From the NCBI RefSeq assembly GCF_029852145.1, contig NC_079979.1, positions 16,565,901 through 16,629,900 of the forward strand: 64,000 nt of DNA. The letters are read 5' to 3'. The notes under the pieces are model-generated. The model was given only the letters and a program-made list of their open reading frames with translations. It was not told the origin of the DNA and made no database searches. This DNA is from Microplitis mediator (lineage: Eukaryota > Arthropoda > Insecta > Hymenoptera > Braconidae). The position numbers were made by a program, and so were the translations under genes. Positions 24,736-35,400 of the stretch are shown here, piece by piece; position 1 is the stretch's first letter, and the number at the start of each line of letters is the position of its first letter.

Positions 24736-27700
24736 TTATTCGTCATCCTCTTCGCCAGCACCAGTCAGCATGGCAATGAGACTCTGGGTGTCGATGTTTC
24801 CTTTCTCATCAATGTACATGTTGTCAAAGGCGTCATTTACTTCTGCGACAGTGAATTTGTCACCGAAGGTCAACAGAGCGTGCCTCAGCCTAAAAATAAG
24901 TTTATTAATTTAAATTATAAATAAATATGGACATATATTTCGCGGTTAATTTCAAAAGGATTTATATTTTTGAGCGCTTTTTTGGTTTTAGTCATTACAG
25001 ATTTTTGACAACTGAAATGAATGGTTCAAATGTTTAATATTACGGCGAAAATATTGGTCTTATAAAAAAACTTTTCAAACAAAAGTTGTAGGAAATTTTA
25101 TTTTCTAGAGAAAATGTCTCTTATGATTTTTTTATACAACCAATATTTTTCACCGTAATTTCAAAATTGAGATTTTCATAATTAATAAAAATTTTAATAA
25201 TTCATTATGAATCTCAATTTTGGAATTACGGTGAATATATTGGTCGTATAAGAAAATTTTTTAAATAAAAGTTGTAGGAAATTTCATTTTCTAGAGAAAA
25301 TGTCTCTTATGATTTTTTTATACGACAAATATTTTCACCGTAATTTCAAAATTGAGATTCATAATGAATTATTCAAATTTTTATTGATTATGAAAATCTT
25401 AATTTTGAAATTACGGTGAAAATATTGATTGTATAAAAAAATTATAAGAGACATTTTCTCTAGAAAATAAAATTTCCTACAACTCTTATTTGAAAAATTT
25501 TTTTATACGCCCAATATTTCTACTGTAATTCCAAAATTTGTCACCATTAATTATTAATTGTTATTTTTAAATAAAAGCAAAAATCCTGGTCCTAAACTTA
25601 ATCACGTTCAAAACCAAGGGCGTAGATTTTTTTTTTAATTGCTAATCATATTGTAGACTTCTTCTAAAGCTAAAATTTTTTTTTCAATTTTTATGTAAAA
25701 AATAAATCTACAAAATGAATGGCAATGAAAAAAAATTTGACTAAAGCCAAAAGAGCACAGAAAAATCAAAGTAATTTTGAAATTAGTACCGCGATTTATA
25801 AAAGTAATTAATTATTCCATACCTATCCCCTTTGATTTTTCCATTCTGGTCAAAGGTGCTGAAGGCCTCGATGATAACAGAGTCCTCATCCGATCCTGCT
25901 GTAACATCGCCAACGAGGCATAGTGAGTCTCAATGAACGGGTAAGGGCCACACAGGAAAGTACAGGAATACACATAGAGCAAGACCAGGATGCGGGGGCG
26001 AAACACGTTCGCACACACGCTTGTTGGTGGATAACACGATTAATTACAGTTTCATTTAAGTCCACGTATTTAAACACGATTAAGTACAGTTACAATTTAA
26101 CAGACCAATAACTCGAGAGAACACGGGTCAATTTAAAATGAATCAGACAAATATTTTTGCAAAAAAAAAAAAAACAATGGGTTCGACATTCAATTGAGGA
26201 TTCAAGAAAAGATTCAATGGGTTTTAAATTTCGGATCAAGACAAAGATCAATTACAAAAAAAAAAAAAAAACATGGATTGGTTTCAAGACAAATTTTGAA
26301 GGTGGGAAAAATACGAAGATTTAAAAACACGATACATTTAGACACGAATATAAATTTAAAAAAAGGTGACATTGACACTGAACACAAACTTTACATCTAA
26401 TTAAATTCTAATTATAAATTATCCTTCTGCGATTATTCAAATAAATATATTTTGTAGATTTCCGTGAGATACCGTGATACGGAGGGCAGCTGGCTCGCCA
26501 ATCCTACAGTTTCCTCTACCCCTGTGTGACCCTTACCCGTCACGTAGTTTTAAGTGGTAAGATTGTCTCGTACGAACCTCCCGACATCCGGTTGGCAAAC
26601 AGAGTGAGAAGCTGAGTGAAGTTGATGGGTCCAGGTACCTCTTCCATCATTGCGTCTAATTCTTTGTCAGTGGCAAGACGACCGACAGAGTCGAAGGTCT
26701 GACGTAGATCCTCTTTGCCGATGATGCCGTCTTTGTCGTGATCCATCATCTGGAAGGCCTGACAAACAAAATTTATCATTTATTTACTTCATACTCAACA
26801 TCATTTAATTTTTTTAAACAACATGTATGTTACCTCTTTGAACTCAGCGACTTGTTTCTGTGTGAACAGAGAGAACACACTGGAACCAGCGCGCTTAGCT
26901 CGTTTAGACCCACGGCTGCTCGCTCTTTGAGATCCACTGGGAGTTCCTGATGGACTCTTTGGTTTTTCCTTCGGAGACTCTGGTGGAGGTGTTGGGGATG
27001 CGGCAGGAGCAGCAGGGGCTGGTGTAGGCGACGCTTCTTCCTTCTTTTTGGTCTTCTTCTTCTTTTCCTTATCCGCCTGAATTTAAAAATTCAAATTTTA
27101 TTTTTAATTACAGATTAATATTTCATTTAAAAAAAAAAATAATTCACTGACCATTATTTAAATAAAGTTACAATCTGACAAATAAAGTGACTAATGATCA
27201 GTACGAGTGTCAAAGAACAAGTGAGTAAAATATTATCAGTGGCAATGGACTAGCGTACGAGCCGTAGGAGTTGGCTCGAATAATAAACGCGGATACTGAG
27301 ACGGGGGAAATTGGTAAGGCGTCTTCACCGAGCTTGGGCCTAATAATAGGCCTCTACCTCTGCTCTGCTACACAATCCTCTTTGCTGTAATCATCCGAAC
27401 CCGCCTAGTCGGGACGTATATAGACCGCCTCACTTCTGCCTCTCGAGTTACTCGATCTTACGTAACTCAAGATATTTATTTTTACAACAATAATTGTGCA
27501 CGACTCAACACGGTCACCAACCAGCCAGATCAGATTTATCCGAATACAAGACGGAGACGGAGACGAATACGAATCAGGAGCTAAAGTAGACGAGGAAGAT
27601 GATGATGATTTGCGGGATTATAATGATGAGAGTTTAAAGACATTGAAGAAATACGAGGAGGAAGAAGACATTAATTCGCACTTTACACCTTCACCATCAT

Positions 27701-27877
27701 CTTCATCTAATCACTCTTGGCACTAAATTTAATACTCATTTAAAATACGGCAATAAAAAAATATAAATCCTGTCTCACTGTTTTAAAACCGGAAGTAATT
27801 ATGCTGGTACTGATATCGTCTTCACTTATAACACGGGTTAAAATAATTTAAAATTCAGTATTTAATATACTTACCAT
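24736..27877 (-). CDS. Mlc2: Muscle myosin regulatory light chain 2
   Basis: Five coding exons on the minus strand: 27877-27875 (the ATG alone, followed by GTAAGT), 27076-26834, 26758-26578, 25898-25823 and 24889-24736, total 657 nt, 218 residues. The Lys- and Pro/Ala-rich N-terminal extension (residues 2-55) is typical of insect Mlc2. Next comes the kinase-target region KRAKRAGSSVFSLF, then an EF-hand whose loop DHDKDGIIGKED binds the divalent ion, then two degenerate hands and the acidic end GAGEEDDE. It binds the myosin heavy-chain neck and tunes contraction and stretch activation. Exon 4 has a tandem acceptor (ACAGCAG) that may add or drop one residue. Intron 1 holds a MEF2 site. Confidence 0.95.
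24990..25560. mobile_element. Fold-back element in Mlc2 intron 4 (ATTACGGTGAAAATATTGG family)
   Basis: Several inverted modules read ATTACGGTGAAAATATTG..AAAAGTTGTAGGAAATTT..TAGAGAAAATGTCTCTTA and then their complements, producing a multi-armed hairpin. The same modules recur at 33480-34060 and 58780-59310. No coding capacity. Confidence 0.8.
26460..26560 (-). other. Mixed-composition segment in Mlc2 intron 3
   Basis: A roughly 100-base G/C-richer patch lies just downstream of exon 3 (26578). It could be an alternative exon or an intronic enhancer. It has no open frame that joins in phase with confidence. Confidence 0.2.
27340..27349. promoter_or_regulatory. MEF2 consensus site in Mlc2 intron 1
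   Basis: CTAATAATAG matches YTAWWWWTAR exactly and sits at the centre of the palindrome GGCCTAATAATAGGCC. MEF2 sites control insect muscle genes, and this lies about 530 bases downstream of the Mlc2 start codon in a G/C-richer intron patch (27240-27480). Function is inferred. Confidence 0.6.
27496..27726 (+). other. Acidic open frame opposite Mlc2 intron 1
   Basis: A 76-codon plus-strand frame encodes a Asp/Glu-rich peptide ending HFTPSPSSSSNHSWH. It has better composition than most chance frames here, but lies antisense inside the Mlc2 intron with no clear splice partners. Listed only as a candidate. Confidence 0.2.
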
Positions 27878-28002
27878 GTTCACAGTTGGTATCTAAAGGT
27901 CGATGGTGCGAGATGGTTACTACGAACCAACTGTCCAAGTGATAGAGCTGAACTTGTCTAAGTAACTTTCGGTAGTTATGCCCCCACTATGTATATCAAG
28001 AC

Positions 28003-28222
28003 AAACAGGGGATGCTCCGCCTGGTTTTCTTCAACCCGCACTCACCCATCTGACCATATTTAGTGCGAGCTGACTCAAAATAGCGTACTTACACGACGTT
28101 TCGTTAAAACTAAAACGGTATGCTGGGGAGGTTGTGAGTATAACAACGATGAGGGCCGGACTCTCCCGATTATCCGACGTTATTCTTCTTCTTTATTTTT
28201 TTTATCTAACAAGCCTCGATAT
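28003..28222 (-). promoter_or_regulatory. Probable Mlc2 promoter and non-coding first exon
   Basis: Read on the minus strand, TATATATC at about 28222-28215 could be a TATA box. A mixed-composition segment then ends in a consensus donor CGT/GTAAGTACG at about 28097, fitting a non-coding exon. Further down, a CTAAATATGG (MEF2-like) next to CAGATG (E-box) lies at about 28046-28068. Assignment to Mlc2 is by position and strand only. The TATA-like sequence also falls inside an alternative coding reading (see 28202-28372). Confidence 0.35.
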
Positions 28223-28372
28223 ATAAGTCAAGGGTGCACTGAAGGAAACCCGTTCCGACTCCCAGCTCCAACCATCGCGCTCTTCATCTTCCTCATCCGC
28301 ATCTTCATCTTCATCTTCGTCTTCGTCTTCGTCTTCGCCTTCTAATTCCATCGGAACTCTGTACCAGTCCTT
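28202..28372 (-). CDS. Candidate terminal exon, acidic protein
   Basis: After an acceptor (TTTCTTTAG) 56 codons stay open to a TAA: they start KDWYRVPMELEG, pass through an (Asp-Glu)n run, and end YISRLVR. The acidic run comes from a GAAGAC/GAAGAT repeat, which weakens the case. It could be the last exon of the unrecognised gene just upstream on the same strand, but no preceding exon was joined to it. It overlaps the proposed Mlc2 promoter. Confidence 0.3.
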   Translation of the reverse strand, partial: KDWYRVPMELEGEDEDEDEDEDEDADEEDEERDGWSWESERVSFSAPLTYISRLVR

Positions 28373-28665
28373 CTAAAGAAACTAAGAAACGAATATCACC
28401 CAAGACCAAGGGGATAATGTCAACCATAATCAGACAACAGTTTGACTCAAACGTTCTTGTAACACTACCCTATTTCATAATACTAAAAAAAACACATGCC
28501 GAGAAGACAGATATAGATCGCTGCATATTTTAAATGATCCAAAGTTCACTAGGAAGTAGCGCTTAAGTTCAAGAGAAAAAATAAAAAATTCATCACGTGA
28601 AATTTAAATTTATTTTAAAAAAACGATTCCTACAAAAATTTCTTATGTTTTGCTCATAAAAATAC

Positions 28666-29335
28666 TCAATAATAAGCGGACTGTTTAATTTTTTTCGAAG
28701 ACTTGGACACGATCCTCGAGCACTTGACGCAGTTACTGAACCTGTCGGTTGCATGGCTGGTGGTTCTGCAAACAGGTCGTTCCTTATTCTGAATCCTGTC
28801 CTGTCTGCTGGCTATAATTTTTAGTTCTCTCAATTCTTGTAAGTTTGGCTGATAGCCCAACGGCATCGACGGACTTCTTGCCGGTGACTTGTCTCTACGT
28901 GATGACAACCGTGATTATTTATTCCTACTGGATATATCACTAGACTTACTCAGTTCCCAATACTCCGTTTATCTGTTGATCTGATTTTGATTTCCCCTTA
29001 AGGTGACAACGAGGTGAGTTTTTGCATGACCTACAATCAATCAGCTATAAATTTACATTGTAATTAACTTATTTACTATTAGTATCCTCATCAATATCAA
29101 CATTTATCATGAATATATTTTTTACTGGTAGTCGGAGTCACCGAAAACGACCGATGAACTTGGGGACAAAGGATACTCTGGTGTATCTGGACGAGCGGTT
29201 TTAAATCCGGAGCTTGTTGATGAACATTCAGACCTAGTTGGCTTTGACGATGGCTCCTGTAGCATCAGCGGAGGCATATAAACTCGATGAGTCATGTCAG
29301 TCCACCAGGCTCGCTCGGTATAATCCGTTTGTTGC
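28666..29335 (-). CDS. Unrecognised gene, 3' exons A-B-C (soluble C-terminus)
   Basis: Three minus-strand exons join in phase: A 29335-29126, B 29030-28950, C 28894-28666, with the last intron only 55 bases. The combined frame encodes a Ser/Pro-rich tail: WWTDMTHRVYMPPLMLQEP, then KTARPDTPEYPLSP, then RSPSMPLGYQPNLQELRELK, ending KKIKQSAYY. The codons are far less AT-rich than the surroundings, which supports real coding. Exon A must follow an exon ending with two bases of a codon; the exon at 29999-29889 does. No domain is recognised; the product looks disordered, with a Cys pair NCVKC. Confidence 0.55.
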
Positions 29336-29472
29336 CTTAGAATAATTCAACCACTTATTTCTGTACCTCAAATATTAACAGAACAGAGAACAACAAAACA
29401 CCACGCGTGTAATATATATATATACATATAAATTTATATATATACATCTCTACAAAACCACACACGTAACAG

Positions 29473-29999
29473 TCAACATTTTATTCTTGTTCGTTGCAAG
29501 AGACCCGGGTATCGGCATTTAAAGAGACAACTGCCGTTGAAAATAAATTTTATCGACAGAAATGTTACGCAGGTGATTAAAATATATAATATAAATATTG
29601 CAAAGTACAATTTCCGATAATCCTCTGGATGCTGATGCTGATGATCCTGGACTTGATCAACTTTCTCTACTTTGTCATCATCAGCTTGTAATTTACTTAT
29701 AAAATTATCAGCAGTTGGATTATTTTCTTTTATCACGTGATGCTGATGTCCCATGTTCGCTACCAGCAAACTTGGCTCCATCTTCCTCTTGTGTTTACGC
29801 CGTCTATTATTATCGTACATTAACACAAATATTTAAAATATCAAGAGCTTAATATAAATAATAATAATAATTAATTATAAAGACTTACGTGCATTTAGTG
29901 CAGCCGCATTTACCAGAGCGTTTCGTCATTTGAGAAGAATTACGACGATTTTCCCGATTGCTCAGACGTTTTACAGTAACCGCTCGTTTATTATTATTT
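29473..29999 (-). CDS. Unrecognised gene, exons with C-terminal membrane segment
   Basis: Exon X1 29999-29889 and exon X2 29803-29473 join in phase. X1 encodes a basic stretch and a small Cys cluster (KRSGKCGCTKCT). X2 encodes RRKHKRKMEPSLLVANMGH, a His/Gln/Asp-rich linker, one hydrophobic segment LYFAIFILYILITCVTFLSI near the end, and a short Cys-containing tail ending RTRIKC. The layout suits a single-pass or tail-anchored membrane protein. The start is unresolved: an ATG is available inside X1 (MTKRSGK), or there is an upstream exon. X1 ends in a phase that can also splice to exon A at 29335, skipping X2, so two C-termini are possible. Confidence 0.55.
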
Positions 30000-30123
30000 C
30001 TATATATAAATTATTTAACAGTAAATAAGTTTATTTATGTGTTAATTTAACTGGGCGAATTTTTTAAATATTTATTTGAAAAAAATAAAAAAAAAATATT
30101 TATAAGTCTAGTATTTTAAATCA

Positions 30124-30264
30124 TTACGCTGCTCTTCCCACCCAACCATTGAAGCCGTTCATAATCTTGTAGGTCGTCTGGGTAAATTTAGACATGCTTT
30201 CCATCAAAACAAATGATCTCAAGGAATGTATAAAAGTTTCAACATGTCTCAGGAAGAAGACCAT
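30124..30264 (-). CDS. Candidate 46-residue small protein or terminal exon
   Basis: A minus-strand ATG at 30264 opens 46 codons to TAA: MVFFLRHVETFIHSLRSF, then MESMSKFTQTTYKIMNGF, ending GWVGRAA. Codon composition is balanced in an AT-rich setting. An acceptor-like TTGTTCCAG lies just upstream, so it may instead be the last exon of a larger gene. No family recognised. It has no donor whose phase fits the exon at 29999. Confidence 0.35.
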   Translation of the reverse strand: MVFFLRHVETFIHSLRSFVLMESMSKFTQTTYKIMNGFNGWVGRAA

Positions 30265-32468
30265 GATTTTAAAAGATACTGGAACAACAATTTTTATAAA
30301 ATACTAGAGATTATAACAAAAAAAAACATTTTTTTATTTTAAACTACATGACTGTCATGTGTTTGTATTTACTGACATTCAAAATAAGTTCATACAAAAT
30401 TATATGTGAAGTTAGCCGACGTTTGATCATTTTTTTATTTTTCAAAACGATAAATTATTTTAAAAAATATGAAAAACGGGAGACTTTAAAATTTCCCGCC
30501 GTTTTTGAGCTGAGCTCAAAAATGTTATTATTGGTGGACTTTTGAGCTCGGACGGCTGGACCAATGAAATATATATTTAGTTGGAAAAATTAGTTTTTGT
30601 CCGACGATATTTTTGGAAAAAATCGACCGATTCGCGATAATTGAAAGAAGTTGAGATTTAGATTTGATCAAACTTGAGAAAAAATCGAGCGATTTGGGAG
30701 CTCAATAGAAAAAGTGTGTGAACATGTGACACAAACACACGGACGTCCATACCCTGATTAAACAACTGAATTCGATCGAATCAAACAGAATTAAATTTTT
30801 AATTCTATTTAATTCAGATAAATTCTGTTAATTTGGTACCTAACTTAAGAATGAATTCTGTCTAATTCGGCAGGAAAACCAGAATTTGTCCAAATTAAAA
30901 CGAATTTAAATAATTCTATTCGGTTTAATTCTGATTAATTAAAAAATAATTCTCCAATTTCTGGTTCTGAATCTGAATTACACTGAATTAAAACGAATTT
31001 GAAATTTTTAAATCGGTTTTATTCTGTTCAATTCAAATTCAAATTTTCAATTCAGTTGAATTCTGTTTTGCAAAATTCGACAGAATATAACAGAATTAAA
31101 ATTTTTAATTCGGTTGAATTCAGTTGTTTAATCAGGGTAGGAAAATGGTCAAAATTCCTATTCAAAAGTATGAGTGTAAATGCAGCAGACATAAGAAAAC
31201 TTTGAAATTACATATAAAAAACTTAAATAATTAAAATAATGAAATTTAAAAAATGCACGTACTGATTTTTGAATTGTCTAAATGTGGATTTTTTTATTTT
31301 TATTTTATAATCATTTTATTTTATTATTTCAAGGTTTCAAAAATTGTCAGATGTCCGCTAACTTTACTGTCTTTCCAAAAGTTCCCATAAATTTAAATCA
31401 ATGACTGCTCTTTTGAAGGTGTCCTCAAAAAGTCTTATAATGACTTCTTAAAAGTGTCATTTTTAATAACTCTTAATTAAGAGTTCTTGAAGACTCCATA
31501 AATAAGACGTCAATTTTGTGACGTCTAAATATATTTTATTTTGTCACTTCTTTATGAAATCAAAATTAGGAGCTCCTTAAGACGTCATGATAAATTCATA
31601 CTGGTCTTATTTGCGAAGTCAGAAAAAAGAACTCTTTTTAAAGACGTTTTACTGAGTTCACTAGGTGGCTCATTCGACATCTTGAGAACTTCTTAAAGAC
31701 TTCTTTAAGATGTTGATGAGACGTCCAAATCATAAATAGGAACGCATTCAGAACTCATCAAGACGTTATTTTGTTATGGGTTATGGGTTGGATTCTATGG
31801 AAACTTTTGGATAGCGATAGCTTTCTAGTTCCTCGAAACATCGAGATCTAAGATTGTGGATTTTATTTAAATCTGCATTTACTCCAGAGTGAATTTCACA
31901 GGAGATTAAATAAATAAACAGTCCCGCTTCACATTCACTCCAGATTTAATCTGCGTTCACCCCTTAATTTTTTTACAGCGCGAAAACTCGATTTTTAAAA
32001 ATCAAACCGAAACCAATAACTTCCCTGTTTTTTAAAATCTCCAATTTTCACACCGGGACATTAAAAATATTTTTAAAAATTATCCCTATAGTTTTTAAAA
32101 TTTTTCACACGTGCATATTTTTTTGGTAATCGAATTCTCGAAAAAAAATCCGAAAATTCTTAAATGTCTGTTAACTTTACGATCATATATATAATAATTG
32201 AAAGTCTTGAAGAAATAACGGAATCACTTCAAGGCTCCTTCTCTTCTCCCACTACTCAGAAAGTATGATCAGGATTCATAAGTCCCTTGTGTTGGAGAAA
32301 GTTGTCAGTATAAAATAAACAACTAAGGCCCCATGGTTAATTTAATGACATAGTTTAAAATGTATATGAAATGTGGTTAATTTTATTATCGATTTTTGGT
32401 AATTACTTTAAAATAATCAATTTCTTTTTTTTATACCTTCGTATTTTAATTTTAATTGTCTAAAATAG
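30265..32468. other. Repeat-rich spacer upstream of the SOD-like gene
   Basis: Contains the CCCTGATTAAAC MITE (30752-31137), a weaker GAGTGTAAATGCAGCAGAC hairpin (about 31170-31370), a block of AAGACGTC/AGTTCTT-type repeats (31380-31780), and AT-rich DNA. The missing 5' exon of the SOD-like gene may lie here. A candidate is the ATG at about 32268, whose exon could end in A before GTATAA near 32309. Confidence 0.5.
30752..31137. mobile_element. MITE, CCCTGATTAAACAACTG family, copy 1
   Basis: Starts CCCTGATTAAACAACTGAAT and ends with the inverse, flanked by TA on both sides (30750-30751, 31138-31139). The 386-base interior is made of GAATT/AATTC-rich inverted modules. A second copy nearly identical along its length lies at 48182-48557. 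No coding capacity. Confidence 0.9.
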
Positions 32469-35400
32469 TGAGCAGCGTAAATGGACTACGACTAGCAGCT
32501 TACATATCATCAGGTGGCCTCCATGGAGAAATACGTTTTGAAAAAATATCAGAAGACAAAATTAAAATTAGGACGGCATTGCATGCAACTCTTCAGTATC
32601 CGGACCAGCAATGGCTCTGGTCGGTGACAAGATTTCCAGTTGATTATACAAAAATTGAGGATCGATGCGCTGACCAACATCTGGGAGAGTCGTAAGAAAT
32701 TCATTTCTAATTACAATTTAAATTTAAAAAAAAATAATCAAATAACTTTTGATTGCTGACAGATTGATTGACTTGACGGAACTGGTGGGTCCGCTGACGT
32801 TGCCAGGAAACGAGTCAATGATTGTTGAGCTTCCAGGTATAAGTTTGACAGGTGAAAAAGGTCTTTGGAGCAAGGGATTGGTACTGCGAGACACTTACTC
32901 TCCTCGCACTATTTGCACATCGATAAATGTCTTGGAGAGAAACGCTGAAAAAAATGCAGAAGCTCGTTTCCATGGTCCGGTTGCGGGTACGGTCTGGTTT
33001 AAATGGCTAGGCGGTACTGCTGGAGATTCAACCACAGACACTATTATCTATACTGACTTGCATCACACCTCGGAACAAAAACTCCAGACTGTTAATTTCA
33101 CAGAACATAATTGGAAAATTTATGTCACGGATATTTTTGACACGGGAAAAGAAAGAAGCGACTGCGATATTCTTCAGACAGTTTTTGACCCAGATGATCT
33201 AGGTGTTGGCAAAGCTATCGGAGATATTGATTCTCGGTTGGGTAAAATAAAAGTTGCGGTCGACGCTAATAAGAAATCAAAATCTGCTTATAAAGATCAA
33301 GTGATATCTCTACTGCCAGCAGATCTTCTTGGAACTCATCGTTCACTTTATTTAGTTATATTTCATCCAACTCACAGTGATTCGTTTCTTGCTTGTGCTA
33401 AAATTAAGAACCAAAAATTTGTCATAGCAAAGTAATTTTATTTTTTTTTAAACATTTATTATCACTAGTGCCAGGGTTTTTGCGTTGATTTAAAAATAAT
33501 TGATAATTAGTGGTGTGAAATTTTTGATATTACGGGGAAAATATTGCTCTTATGAAAAAAGTTTTCAAATAAAAGTTGTAGGAAATTTAATTTTCTAAAA
33601 AAAATGTCTCTTATAATTTTTTCTTAGGACTAATAAGAAAGCGGTAATTTGAAAATTAAGATTTTCATAATTAACAAAATTTTGAATAATTCATTATGAA
33701 TCTTAATTTTTGAATTACGGTGAAAATATTGGTCTTATAAAAAAAGTTTTCAAATAAAAGTTGTAGGAAATTTAATTATCTAAAAGAAATGTCTCTTATA
33801 ATTTTTTCTTAGGACTAATAAGAAAGCCGTAATTTGAAAATTAAGATTTTCATAATTAACAAAATTTTGAATCATTCATTATGAGTCTTAATTTTTGAAT
33901 TACGGTGAAAATATTGATCGTATAAGAAAATCATAAGAAACATTTTTTCTAGAAAATTAAATTTCCTACAACTTTTGTTTAAAAACTTTTTTCATAAGAC
34001 CAATATTTATCCCGCAATATTAAAAATTTGAACTATTCATTTCAAAAATCTTGTCCCTAATTATCACTATCACTGTTATTATTAATGGATTTATTATTTA
34101 GGAGTCTGATAAACTCACGTGGAATAAAAGGCGAAGTGACGTTCACTCAAGAAACTCGATTCCATCCAACATGGGTGAATGTTTCTCTCACTCCAATAAA
34201 TGATCTGGAAACAAGACTAAGATACGAAACTAAAACAGCGGCATACAAAATTCACGAGCTGCCTCACCAGCCTTTGATGTTCAACGACGGAGTTAAAAAT
34301 GAGTGCAAAAATACCAAGTCTATGTACAATCCATCTAAAATTGATGAAAAAAATATACCGCCGGCTGGTCTAGGTACTCAAGACCAATACGGGATTGGAG
34401 ATCTGTCTGGAAAACTTGAGGGCAGAAAAGAAGGCTCACATCACGATGACATTTTACCTGGGAGCGCTAAATTAAACGGCGTGTACTGGGATACTTTTCT
34501 ACCTTTGTCTGGAGCTCATAGTATTTTGCACAGATCTCTAGTGTTGTACAAGTATGTTAAATATATATGAATAATAATAGTATGTTGTTACATATTAATA
34601 TTTATTAAAATAATTGTAGATATAATGAGACTGATAATAAAGGTATCATTCCTTGGGTTTGCGGTACCATATCACAACATATTTCTCAAACCGCTGGACA
34701 GATGCCAATGCTGACTGCTCAAGCTGTCTTTAGGTACCCAATTGTTGGTAGAATAATCTTTCGACAGCCTCAAAATGAACCGGAGATGGACACTACTATT
34801 ATTATTGAAAATTTAATTCATTCTGATGGCAGCGCGCTTAATAATACTGCCGACCATAGGTCAGTAAATTTATGTGTTCATTTAATTATTTATAATCCTG
34901 AAGTTAGCCGACGTCTTATCTAATAATTTTTGAATTGTTTTTTTAAATTCCATTTATAGTTTTTTTTCAATTTTCATAGTTCCCGCGCCGAGAGTTTAAA
35001 TTTCTACCCTGTTAAAAGGGAAGAAAGTCGCTCTTTTTTATGAGAGAAATGACAAAAATTAGCGCATGCGCCATTCTTTCCATAAACAGAGACAGTAGTA
35101 TATTACACACCTAGGGAGGAAAGTAGAATATTCCAATCCGGATGTATAATTGCCTAATTTTTCATTAAATCTGTACCTGAAAGTTTGAATTGCTGCCTCT
35201 GTGAAAAGAATCACGTATGCGCTAATTTTAATTATTTGTTTCCCATACGAACAAAAATATATATATGCAACAAATACATGCCTCATAAATGCAGATTTGT
35301 CCGGATATATATTTTTTGTATGGGTTCTTGATAAAAGAAAGGAACGACTTTCTTCCCTCTAAACAAGGCAGGAATTCGAACTTCCGGCGCGGATATGGTG

